Origin: an uncultured Lentisphaeria bacterium
GTDB lineage: Bacteria; Verrucomicrobiota; Lentisphaeria; Victivallales; Victivallaceae
Length of the DNA: 48,063 nucleotides
Direction of reading: 5' to 3'
Assembly: GCA_949282965.1 (NCBI GenBank)
Contig: CASDQW010000041.1
Location: 1 to 48,063 of the forward strand
Of this stretch, positions 8,620 through 16,878 are shown one piece after another. Each line of letters opens with the position of its first letter. Position 1 is the stretch's first letter. The notes under the pieces were generated by a model. That model worked only from the letters and a program-made list of their open reading frames with translations. It was not told the DNA's origin and did no database searches. The position numbers and the translations under genes were made by a program.

Positions 8620-9657
8620 ATGCGTTCCGCCGGAAAAGCAGCCTGCACCAAGCTGACCAACCACCTTGAATCCCTGATCGCCGCCAACGTCTATACGCCG
8701 GGCGACAAACTCCCGACGCGCCGGGAACTGGCGGCGCAGTTCGGCCTGACCTCCTATGCCGTCCAGCAGGGTTTCGAATATCTGGCCGCCAAGGGACTGG
8801 TGGTGCTGAAGCACGGATCCGGCGTCTACGTCGCCACCCGCCGCCGCAATGAAAGCCGGAGCGGCTGGAAAATTCAGGTCTTTTTGTGCATCCTCAATTT
8901 CAAGGAGGGCAGTTACCTTTTCCATGCGCTGCAGGGACTGCAGGAAGAGGCGCTGCGCCATCAGGCTACGCTGATTCTGTGGCAGCGGAACTATTATGGA
9001 CACCACCTGGACCACGCGTCGGTCCGCAGTGAGCTGGAGCCGGGCGCACAGGGGGTGATCTTTCTGGGGGAATACGACTATTGCCGACTGGATCTGCCGC
9101 TGCCGATCCCCTGCTGCGGACTGGAAATGGAAGAGTGTTACGGCGGCAACCTGTCGCCGATCACGTTGGATCCCTGGGAAACCGCGCGCCTCGCTACAGA
9201 ATTTTTCCGGCGGCGGAAAATCCGGCATGTCCGGGTGCATCAACTGCGCGGCGGAGCGGTGTTCGCTTCACGCGGCGCCTGTTTCCGCCGCTTCTGGGAG
9301 CCTTTCGGCACCAGCGAAATCCGGGAATTTCAAACGCCGAAATCCGCAAATGCTCCGGATCCGCTTCCGGACGACCCGGAGATCGGGCACTTTTTCACCA
9401 GCGGCAGCTGGTGCGAACTCAAACTGAAAGAGTGGAAAGCCCGTTACGGATCCGCCGCCACCGAACGACTCGGCATTCTCAGCGTGGACGGCAAATCCCT
9501 GCTGGCCCCGGGGTATGAACCGGTTTCCACCATCGCCATCGACTGGAAAAACGCCGGCCGCGTCGCCTTTCAGGAAATTCTCCGGCGCCTGGAATATCCC
9601 GGCGCAGAAGCCCGCAGAACCCTCCTGATTCCCAAACTCCATGAAATTCCCGGATAA
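8620..9657 (+). CDS. GntR-type HTH regulator with LacI-like sugar-sensor domain (cassette 1)
   Basis: A 345-residue transcription factor. The N-terminal winged helix (about residues 8-75) has the GntR pattern: IAANVYTPGDKLPTRRELA, then TSYAVQQGFEYLAAKGLV and HGSGVYV. The rest is a periplasmic-binding-protein-like effector domain as in LacI/XylR regulators, ending in LSVDGKSLLAPGYEPVSTIAIDW and a final EILRRLEYPGAEARR. Two other genes here (26208-27224 and 40529-41569) share this architecture and the same C-terminal signature, so the three are paralogues. It probably senses a sugar and controls the two genes immediately downstream. The ribosome site is weak (GGAG 12 bases upstream). Confidence 0.85.
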   Translation: MRSAGKAACTKLTNHLESLIAANVYTPGDKLPTRRELAAQFGLTSYAVQQGFEYLAAKGLVVLKHGSGVYVATRRRNESRSGWKIQVFLCILNFKEGSYLFHALQGLQEEALRHQATLILWQRNYYGHHLDHASVRSELEPGAQGVIFLGEYDYCRLDLPLPIPCCGLEMEECYGGNLSPITLDPWETARLATEFFRRRKIRHVRVHQLRGGAVFASRGACFRRFWEPFGTSEIREFQTPKSANAPDPLPDDPEIGHFFTSGSWCELKLKEWKARYGSAATERLGILSVDGKSLLAPGYEPVSTIAIDWKNAGRVAFQEILRRLEYPGAEARRTLLIPKLHEIPG

Positions 9658-9681
9658 CCCACAGCAAAGGAATCCATTGTC

Positions 9682-11661
9682 ATGAAACGCCTTCTGTTCC
9701 CGTTGCTGCTTCTCCCCGTCGTCCTGTCCGCGACGGACACCTCCCGCATCGTACCGGAAAACGTCCGGACGCTGCGACCGCAACCGTTGTTGCAGCAATC
9801 CCTGCCGGACGGTCGCACCCTGATTCTGGAAGAGCTCGGCCGCCCGCTTCCGGGAAAGGCTTCCCCCGTGGAGTTCGTCGCCGTCATGCCGGACGGTGAA
9901 AAAATCGCCTGGGCGGTCTCCCGCGCCACGCTGGAACACTTTCTCCTCGGCTACGGAGAAAAAAGCGGTCTCCACCGACTGGACCTGACTGAATATTTCG
10001 GCCCCCACAGCTACAAGCCGACCATTGCCTTTCACCGCGACAGCATCTACATTCTGGCGGGCAACCGCGGCCCCGCACTGATTCGTTACCACATCCCGAC
10101 CCGCACGGCGAAAGTCCTCCGGAAATACGACATTCCCTATTATTACCTCGGATTCGCCCGGGATACCGGGGGACGGCTTTACTGGTCCACCTACCCGGAA
10201 ACCGAGGTCATCGGCGTCGATCCGGAAACGGACCGGGTCTTTTCGCTCGGCCGCATGACGGAGGACCTCGACCAGAGTTACGCGCTCCTGCCCGCCGCCG
10301 ACGACGACGGAACCCTGTACGTTCCCGTCGGCATGAAACGGCCGGAATTGTACGCCTGCAACCTGAAAACCGGCGCCCGCAAACAGATTCTGAAACCGGA
10401 GGAGAGCCGGCTGCTGACGGAAAAACGCCGCTCCATGATCCGGGTCCTGCTCCGCGACGGCCAGGTGTACGCCGACCTGGCGGGCCGGGTCATGCGCTGC
10501 ACGCCGGACGGACTGGTTCCGGCTCCTGGAGTCCGCTTCGTCCGCGATGTTGTTCCGGGCAACGCACGGCAGCCCTCCTGCGACTTCGGCGACGGCCGGA
10601 CCGCCGTCCGCTTCACCGAGAACGGGCTGGTCGTCGCCCGGGACGGCCGGGAGGAATTGATTCCCGTTGCCGGACTGCCGGTGGTCGGCCATGAACTCTA
10701 TGCGCTCGGCGCGGTGCGCAACGGCGTGCTGTTCGGCAGCGGCATCTTCCCCGCCAACACCTTCGGACTGGATCTGAACACCTTGCAGGCCAGAGACTAC
10801 GGGATGATTTCCGGCGGCGGCGTGCAGAACTACGATCTGGCCGCCGCGCCGCAGGGCGTGCTGCTGGCCAGCTACGTCGGCGGATACCTCGACCTGCTCG
10901 ATCCCGCCTCCCCGGTGCGGAAAGGCGTCAATCCACGCCGCCTCGGGGATATGAAACAGTGGCAGCAGGAACGCCCGTTCCGGCTGACCCCCGGTGAGCC
11001 GGGAATTTTCTACACCGGCACCATGCCGGCCAAAAACCTCCACGGCGGAGCCATCGTCCGAATCGATCTCAACTCCGGCTGGGTTCATGCCTGGCGCAAC
11101 CTCATTCCCGACCAGTCCATCATGGAAGTCATCCCCGTTCCGGGAGACGATTTCACACTGCTCGGCCTGTCCAACATCAACGGCGGCACCGGTACGAAAC
11201 CGCTTGCCGAAACCGCGGAACTCTTTCTCTTCACCCCCGTGACCGGCAAAGTCATCTGGCACGATGCACCGCTCCCCGACGTCGAACTGTATCAGGGCGC
11301 GGCCCGCACCCGCGAAGGACGGTTCATGTTTCTCGCCCGGCACCGGGACGGCCGCTACGATTGGTGCCTCTGGGACCCGGCGCAACGCAAAATTCTCCGT
11401 CGGGTACCGCTGTCCGGCAGCAATCGCCTCTGGGGTTACACCGCCCGTGAAGCCGACGCCGCCGGCAGGCTCTACTTCATCCTGCAGGGAGCGGCTTACG
11501 AATATGCGCCCGGCCGCCCGGAGCCGGTCAAACTGCTGGAACATCCATCGCTTCGAACCACCGGCTACATTACGCTGGCGCCGGATGGAAACCTCTACTT
11601 CTTCGACGAATGCCGTCTGATGCGGATCCGTTTCACCCCACAATCAATACAGGAGTTGTGA
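9682..11661 (+). CDS. Large secreted beta-propeller-like protein (cassette 1)
   Basis: A 659-residue protein of unknown function. It starts with a clear signal peptide (MKRLLFPLLLLPVVLSA) and has no other membrane segment, so it is exported, probably to the periplasm or cell surface. The body consists of repeated beta-rich units with phrases such as DTGGRLYWSTYPETEVIGVDP, EDDDGTLYVPVG-type turns and TLAPDGNLYFFDE, typical of NHL/SMP-30/WD-like propellers. No catalytic motif is recognised. AAAGGA lies ten bases before the ATG. It is three bases from the following pseudopilin gene. Its closest relative in the window is the 779-residue protein at 27976-30315, which holds the equivalent place in cassette 2. 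Glycan binding or lyase activity is possible but unproven. Confidence 0.7.
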   Translation: MKRLLFPLLLLPVVLSATDTSRIVPENVRTLRPQPLLQQSLPDGRTLILEELGRPLPGKASPVEFVAVMPDGEKIAWAVSRATLEHFLLGYGEKSGLHRLDLTEYFGPHSYKPTIAFHRDSIYILAGNRGPALIRYHIPTRTAKVLRKYDIPYYYLGFARDTGGRLYWSTYPETEVIGVDPETDRVFSLGRMTEDLDQSYALLPAADDDGTLYVPVGMKRPELYACNLKTGARKQILKPEESRLLTEKRRSMIRVLLRDGQVYADLAGRVMRCTPDGLVPAPGVRFVRDVVPGNARQPSCDFGDGRTAVRFTENGLVVARDGREELIPVAGLPVVGHELYALGAVRNGVLFGSGIFPANTFGLDLNTLQARDYGMISGGGVQNYDLAAAPQGVLLASYVGGYLDLLDPASPVRKGVNPRRLGDMKQWQQERPFRLTPGEPGIFYTGTMPAKNLHGGAIVRIDLNSGWVHAWRNLIPDQSIMEVIPVPGDDFTLLGLSNINGGTGTKPLAETAELFLFTPVTGKVIWHDAPLPDVELYQGAARTREGRFMFLARHRDGRYDWCLWDPAQRKILRRVPLSGSNRLWGYTAREADAAGRLYFILQGAAYEYAPGRPEPVKLLEHPSLRTTGYITLAPDGNLYFFDECRLMRIRFTPQSIQEL

Positions 11662-11664
11662 ACC

Positions 11665-12399
<735 letters not shown>

Positions 12400-12475
12400 G
12401 GCGTAAATCTTCCGGGCAGTGCCCGCCGCGGCGGACACGCTTTCCGAAATCCTGCCATTTCCCGGAAAATCCGAT

Positions 12476-12503
12476 TTGACATTTTCCGAAAAGAGTCTAT
12501 CTT
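12476..12503 (+). promoter_or_regulatory. Promoter for tRNA-Leu
   Basis: TTGACA (12476-12481), 16-base spacer, TATCTT (12498-12503), ten bases before the mature tRNA 5' end. Confidence 0.65.
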
Positions 12504-12513
12504 ATGCAACGAA

Positions 12514-12598
12514 GCCGGAGTGGCGGAATGGCAGACGCGCTAGACTCAAAATCTGGTACTCTCTGAGTGTGTGGGTTCAAGTCCCACCTCCGGTACCA
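12514..12598 (+). tRNA. tRNA-Leu (anticodon CAA)
   Basis: 85 bases including the encoded CCA. The acceptor stem GCCGGAG pairs with CTCCGGT (first pair is a G-T wobble). The anticodon stem CTAGA/TCTGG encloses loop CTCAAAA with anticodon CAA, reading UUG. The T arm is GTGGG-TTCAAGT-CCCAC, and a long class II variable arm lies between. It has its own promoter and a following terminator. Confidence 0.95.
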
Positions 12599-14043
12599 AT
12601 TCGCTCTTTTACGTCGTCCCGACGGATTGATTCCGATCGGGATTTTTTCTTATCGGAAACAACCGCAGAAGAACGCCCGCCAACATCCAGTCTGGTTTCG
12701 TCTCGCCGGAATGCAGCGGCTTGCTCCTCTGATCCCGCAGCATATTTCCGCCACTTCCGGGCGGCGGCTCCCACCAACTTCAGATAATGATCCGGCGGAT
12801 CCGGCGCATAGGACAAAAAGCGGCAACGTCCCCCCACAGGCGGCGCAGGATGCACTTTCATAATGCACGTTCCCTCATCCATTTCGTCGAACATCGCCAC
12901 ATAAAGCATCTTGCTCTTCTGCTTGTCATAAGCCTCTATCTGCCGTTGCAGAAACCGGCCGCGATGCCGGGGGATCACATCAAACTGCCGCCCCTGCAGA
13001 TTGCCCCAGGAAAAACCGGGAAACACCACCGGCAGATAATCCACCCCATTCCGGCGGCACCATGCGATGCCCGGCCGCACCGTTCGCTGAAAATAGCCGG
13101 GAAACGACTCCAGATCATAACGCCCGACCTGCCACGGCGACAACACGTCCGTCGCGGCAATCAGTTCCCGGACCGCCTCCCCCTCCGGATCGTCGTCCAG
13201 CCGCCAGGAGGAATCCGTCCCGAGCATCACGCTGAATCCGGACTGCCGCACCAGCGCCATCGCCTGTCGAAAAAACGGAATCGACCCCGGCCGCTTGGCG
13301 AACAATCCCCACAACGCCACCAGAGGCTTCCCCCGGTGATGCAGATAGGCCGGATCCTTCCCCAGCTGAAACCGGGTCGTCAGCTGTTTCCAGTCCCGGC
13401 GGAACGCCGCAAAATCCTCGCATCTGCTGGTATCGTACATCAAGGCCCAGACCCGGCCGTGAACGTTGGCCGCCGCCCGGACGCCGGTCAGAACGGCATT
13501 GAAATTCTCCGCCCGTTTCGGTACCCGGATTTCAGCCACGAACCGCTGTACGAAAACGCCGCTGATTCCATATTCCCGCATCCACCGGAAATGCCGGTCG
13601 ATGATGCGCGGATCCCGGGAACTGTACACATAAGCGGTCGAACCATCCTGATGCCGGAGTGAAGTTGGTATCTTCTCCTCCGCCGATGCCTCCGACAGAT
13701 CCGGCCAGAAATCAATCGAACAATGATCCGCGTCAAAACGTCCCTGCTTATCCTGATAATGAACGAAGCCGACCTGTCCGCCGTCCCCGGGCGTGTTGAA
13801 CCATCCCTGATAGCCGCACATCACCAACCCGTACAAAGAATCCGCCGGAACCCGTTCCCGCGCAGTGGGACCGTCATAAGGCTTCAGGAGCGCGTCGGCC
13901 GCGCGGAAATCCGCTCCCCGCGTCATCGCCGGCCACCATAAGACGCCGATTACCGCTATGATCCGCCCATATCGGAGCATTGACGCCGTCGCTGATTCGA
14001 AGTGTCGTCGCATGTTTATTCCGCAATTCGCCTTTGCTGTCAT
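12577..14043 (-). CDS. Secreted GH71/99-like glycosidase
   Basis: A 488-residue protein resembling the glycoside hydrolase 71/99-like group (alpha-mannanase/xylosidase-like TIM barrels common in gut Bacteroidota and PVC bacteria). Recognisable blocks are LVMCGYQGWFNTPGDGG near the N-terminus, GVFVQRFV, VWALMYDTS, FPGFSWGN and YVAMFDEMDEGT near the C-terminus; the acidic DE pair in the last block is a likely catalytic region. A hydrophobic stretch (residues 22-44, LRYGRIIAVIGVLWW to ARG) serves as signal peptide, preceded by an unusually long N-region. ATG 14043 was chosen because AAGGA lies five bases upstream; ATGs at 14013 and 13980 are alternatives. The last ~70 bases overlap the terminator and the 3' end of the convergent tRNA-Leu, so the C-terminal tail (after about residue 455) is probably non-essential. 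Confidence 0.75.
   Translation of the reverse strand: MTAKANCGINMRRHFESATASMLRYGRIIAVIGVLWWPAMTRGADFRAADALLKPYDGPTARERVPADSLYGLVMCGYQGWFNTPGDGGQVGFVHYQDKQGRFDADHCSIDFWPDLSEASAEEKIPTSLRHQDGSTAYVYSSRDPRIIDRHFRWMREYGISGVFVQRFVAEIRVPKRAENFNAVLTGVRAAANVHGRVWALMYDTSRCEDFAAFRRDWKQLTTRFQLGKDPAYLHHRGKPLVALWGLFAKRPGSIPFFRQAMALVRQSGFSVMLGTDSSWRLDDDPEGEAVRELIAATDVLSPWQVGRYDLESFPGYFQRTVRPGIAWCRRNGVDYLPVVFPGFSWGNLQGRQFDVIPRHRGRFLQRQIEAYDKQKSKMLYVAMFDEMDEGTCIMKVHPAPPVGGRCRFLSYAPDPPDHYLKLVGAAARKWRKYAAGSEEQAAAFRRDETRLDVGGRSSAVVSDKKKSRSESIRRDDVKERIGTGGGT
12617..12648 (+). terminator. Rho-independent terminator after tRNA-Leu
   Basis: TCCCGA-CGGA, loop TTGAT, TCCG-A-TCGGGA (ten pairs with one bulged A) followed by six T. 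It lies inside the 3' end of the convergent GH71/99-like gene. Confidence 0.75.
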
Positions 14044-14075
14044 CGTTGTCCTTGGTTTTCCGGAAATGTTTTTTA

Positions 14076-14090
14076 TATCGTATAACGATA
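14076..14090. promoter_or_regulatory. Palindromic operator candidate upstream of the GH71/99-like gene
   Basis: TATCGT-ATA-ACGATA, a perfect 6+6 base palindrome 33 bases before the GH71/99-like start. It sits in an AT-rich stretch containing -10-like sequences, so it could bind a repressor. No matching regulator is identified. Confidence 0.4.
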
Positions 14091-14209
14091 AAAAGGCCGC
14101 TCATCGTGTTTTTTCATCTGAAAATTTCCGATTTTTCGTTTTTTCTCTATCGACGCTTCTGTCGGCGCTCAAGTTGTCCGATCTATGACCAATATCCGAA
14201 GTATCTCAG

Positions 14210-14238
14210 TTGAAATTTCCCTGAAATGGCGGTATTGT
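14210..14238 (+). promoter_or_regulatory. Promoter for tRNA-Pro
   Basis: TTGAAA (14210-14215), 17-base spacer, TATTGT (14233-14238), 11 bases before the tRNA. Confidence 0.55.
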
Positions 14239-14249
14239 AAAGAAAAGTC

Positions 14250-14326
14250 CGGGGTGTAGCGCAGTGGCTCAGCGCGTCTGCTTTGGGAGCAGAAAGTCGC
14301 GGGTTCGATCCCCGCCACCCCGACCA
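14250..14326 (+). tRNA. tRNA-Pro (anticodon TGG)
   Basis: 77 bases with encoded CCA. Acceptor CGGGGTG pairs perfectly with CACCCCG. The anticodon stem TCTGC/GCAGA encloses loop TTTGGGA, anticodon TGG, reading CCA. T arm CGGGTTCGATCCCCG region is standard. The C1:G72 pair is the usual identity element of bacterial tRNA-Pro. Confidence 0.95.
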
Positions 14327-14342
14327 TTTTTTCGATTCTCCG

Positions 14343-14368
14343 CCGACCGGTCTTCCGGTCGGTTTTTT
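14343..14368 (+). terminator. Rho-independent terminator after tRNA-Pro
   Basis: Perfect 8-pair stem CCGACCGG/CCGGTCGG with TCTT loop, followed by six T. Confidence 0.9.
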
Positions 14369-14422
14369 CGTTTCCGGGGGCTGAATCAAACCACATTCCA
14401 TCCGGACCAGAGCCGTCTGAAC

Positions 14423-14450
14423 TTGCAATCGATTGCTGGTATGATATAGT
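14423..14450 (+). promoter_or_regulatory. Promoter for radical SAM gene block
   Basis: TTGCAA (14423-14428), 16-base spacer, TATAGT (14445-14450). Transcription would begin about 60 bases before the ATG at 14517. Confidence 0.55.
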
Positions 14451-14516
14451 AGTTGACAATTTTTAAGGTTTTTGGACCAAACTGGAATCCCCCAAAGTAA
14501 GATTGCGCAGAGAATC

Positions 14517-15419
14517 ATGAAAACTTTTCCCTTTCTGTATCTGGCTGCTTTCGGGATTCGAACCATTCTGCTCCGTACCCGAGATCCGATTCTGGGGACC
14601 GTGATCCTGACCGACATGTGTAATCTGCGTTGCAGACATTGCGCCGTCAATAACATCACGTCGATCATTCATCCCTATAAGCAAATCCGCCATGAAATGC
14701 AGCAGCTGTATGAGATGGGGGTACGCATTCTTTTTTTCTGCGGCGGCGAAACCTTCCTCTGGAAAGACGGCAGCCTTTCGCTGCGAGATCTGGTCATTGA
14801 AGCAAAAAACATGGGATTTCTGATCGTTAATGTGGTTACCAACGGAACATTTCCCATCGATCTACCGGAAGCGGATTTGATTCTGCTGAGTCTCGACGGC
14901 GACCGGGAACGGCATAATGCCATCCGCGGAAATACCTATGACACCATTTTATACAATGTCAAACATGCGACTTCCGACAATATCTGTTTTTATATGGCAA
15001 TCAATCGAATCAATCAGAATTCCATTCGCGAGGTCTGCCGCACGGCGCAAGATACCGAACATGTGCGGGCCGTTTCCTTCAACTTCCATACGCCCTATCC
15101 CGATACAGAGGAACTGACTCTTTCCAACAAGGAAAAGGCGGAATGTTGCGCCGTGATCTCGGAAATGATGAGGGAAGGTGTACCGGTATTGAATCTGAAG
15201 AGTGCATTCCCCTATCTGATCGACAATCGCTTTCCCGTGCCGTGCCATCAATGTGTTGTCATGGAAAACGGCAAACTCTCCATTTGCGGGCGGTGCATCG
15301 AAATTCCCGGACTCTGTGGGAAGTGTGGATATTTTTTTGTCGCAGAGTATTCGCTGCTGTTTCGCGGGAATCTTAAAATCATTTTTGAGATGTTGAAAAC
15401 TTATCCGAAATTCATCTGA
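14517..15419 (+). CDS. Radical SAM protein with Cys-rich C-terminus
   Basis: A 300-residue enzyme. The radical SAM cluster motif is CNLRCRHC (C-x3-C-x2-C) near residue 40, followed by the glycine motif FFCGGETF and the strand VVTNGTF. Near the C-terminus six Cys are spaced as two C-x2-C pairs and further single pairs (CHQC, then CGRC, then CGKC), suggesting an auxiliary Fe-S cluster as in SPASM/twitch enzymes. A hydrophobic N-terminus precedes the core and could associate with the membrane. The ATG at 14517 was chosen over an upstream TTG (14472). The function is unknown; SPASM-type enzymes often modify peptides, carbohydrates or cofactors. Together with the next two genes it forms an AT-richer block. 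Confidence 0.8.
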   Translation: MKTFPFLYLAAFGIRTILLRTRDPILGTVILTDMCNLRCRHCAVNNITSIIHPYKQIRHEMQQLYEMGVRILFFCGGETFLWKDGSLSLRDLVIEAKNMGFLIVNVVTNGTFPIDLPEADLILLSLDGDRERHNAIRGNTYDTILYNVKHATSDNICFYMAINRINQNSIREVCRTAQDTEHVRAVSFNFHTPYPDTEELTLSNKEKAECCAVISEMMREGVPVLNLKSAFPYLIDNRFPVPCHQCVVMENGKLSICGRCIEIPGLCGKCGYFFVAEYSLLFRGNLKIIFEMLKTYPKFI

Positions 15420-15437
15420 AAACGTTCCTGGAGCACC

Positions 15438-16694
15438 ATGCGTCTTCTAACAACATTCACCCGGATGTGGCTGACCCGTTCCACCAAACCTTTTCTGTTC
15501 CGGAAAGAGTATGACTGCCGTCTACCGTTTGAAGATTGCGACAAACTGGGATTGTATGTGCATATTCCTTTCTGTAAAAAAATATGCGGCTTCTGCCCAT
15601 ACTGCAAGACCCTTTACTCCCAAGAGTTGTGCAACCAATACCTGGATGCGTTGCTACAGGAAATCCATCTGGTCGGCCGTCAGTATCACGGGAAAAAACG
15701 GGCCACAAGTCTGTATTTCGGCGGCGGAACCCCCGCGCTCGCAGCAGAACGGCTGCATGAAATTGTTGAGGCAATTCAGGAGCATTTCATTTTGAGTGAA
15801 GGAATCGGTGTCGAACTGCATCCCGACAACGTTACCCCGTCAACTCTTCGGGAGTTAAAGGAAGCAGGCGTAACCAAGATCAGCATCGGCATTCAGTCCT
15901 TTCAGGAGAAATTTCAGCGAATGCTGGGCCGGACGAACGAATTGGATGTTTCCGTTCTCGGCCAAACATTATCGAAAATACCATTCGAAACCGTTTCCAT
16001 GGATTTTATTTTTGCGCTGCCGACTCAGACATTCGCCGACTTGAAAGCTGATCTTGATACGGCATTTCAGAATGGCGCCAATCATGTGGCCATTTATCCT
16101 TTTATTGATTTTTCATTTACTCCGAGCTCCGTCCAGGCGATGCCCCATCGAGAAAAAAAAGCGCTTCTGGAAACCATTACTCGCTATTGCATGGAGCAGG
16201 GATATTCCCGCGATTCCATCTGGACGTTTGCCCATGGTGAGAAGGCGAAATATTCTTCCATGACCAGGGATGAATTTCTGGGATTCGGTTGTTCGGCAAC
16301 CTCTCTCCTGCCCGACCAGTTCAAGATCAACACCTTTTCCGTGGAGGAGTATTGCAAACGCGTCAGCGCCGGAAAACTTCCAACTGCGCTAACCTGTCGG
16401 CTGTCTCTGCGACAGCGAATGGTTTATTATCTGTTCTGGACCGCATACAGTATGAAAATAGATCCCAGAAACTTTGAACATTTTTTCGGGATCCCGTTAA
16501 AGAAGATGTATGGGTTGGAACTGAAAATCGCACAATGGCTCGGTTACCTCGTCAAAAAGAACAGCCATTATATTCTGACGACCAAAGGGGCGTTTTACTT
16601 TCATTATTACGAACATTTCTATACACTTGCCTATATTGACAAAATGTGGAGAATCATGCGAAAGGAGGCATTCCCGGAAAAAATCGAGTTATAA
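15438..16694 (+). CDS. HemN/HemW-like radical SAM protein
   Basis: A 418-residue protein with the coproporphyrinogen-oxidase-like radical SAM layout: YVHIPFCKKICGFCPYC (C-x3-C-x2-C plus a further Cys), LYFGGGTPAL, IGIQSFQEKFQRMLGR and MDFIFALPTQT. A C-terminal winged-helix-like HemN region is present. GGAG lies four bases before the ATG. It is 18 bases after the first radical SAM gene, so they are co-transcribed. The HemN fold is also used by haem chaperones (HemW) and by methylases and cyclopropanases. The neighbours are not haem genes, so a role in modifying a lipid or surface compound is as likely as porphyrin oxidation. Confidence 0.8.
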   Translation: MRLLTTFTRMWLTRSTKPFLFRKEYDCRLPFEDCDKLGLYVHIPFCKKICGFCPYCKTLYSQELCNQYLDALLQEIHLVGRQYHGKKRATSLYFGGGTPALAAERLHEIVEAIQEHFILSEGIGVELHPDNVTPSTLRELKEAGVTKISIGIQSFQEKFQRMLGRTNELDVSVLGQTLSKIPFETVSMDFIFALPTQTFADLKADLDTAFQNGANHVAIYPFIDFSFTPSSVQAMPHREKKALLETITRYCMEQGYSRDSIWTFAHGEKAKYSSMTRDEFLGFGCSATSLLPDQFKINTFSVEEYCKRVSAGKLPTALTCRLSLRQRMVYYLFWTAYSMKIDPRNFEHFFGIPLKKMYGLELKIAQWLGYLVKKNSHYILTTKGAFYFHYYEHFYTLAYIDKMWRIMRKEAFPEKIEL

Positions 16695-16811
16695 ATTGGA
16701 ATTGGATGTATCAGATCCTTTACGCACCGTATCCAATAAAGTCGAACACCAGACGGCTTCTCCCCCCGGTGCCCCCCCTGCCGGAGAATGGATTAAAATC
16801 TCCTGCTGCGC

Positions 16812-16840
16812 TTGTAATTGATCTTTCCATGAATTATATT
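16812..16840 (+). promoter_or_regulatory. Promoter for GT-C glycosyltransferase gene
   Basis: TTGTAA (16812-16817), 17-base spacer, TATATT (16835-16840), 38 bases before the ATG. Confidence 0.55.
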
Positions 16841-16878
16841 GATTGAATATTCGTTAATCCTGTCGTTCAAAGGCATAT

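Noticed and set aside
9268..11643. 791-codon minus-strand frame across cassette 1
   Set aside because: Mirror frame of the regulator and propeller genes; composition is that of antisense GC-rich coding DNA and there is no ribosome site.
12419..12787. Plus-strand frame through tRNA-Leu
   Set aside because: Covers the tRNA and its terminator; no family signal.
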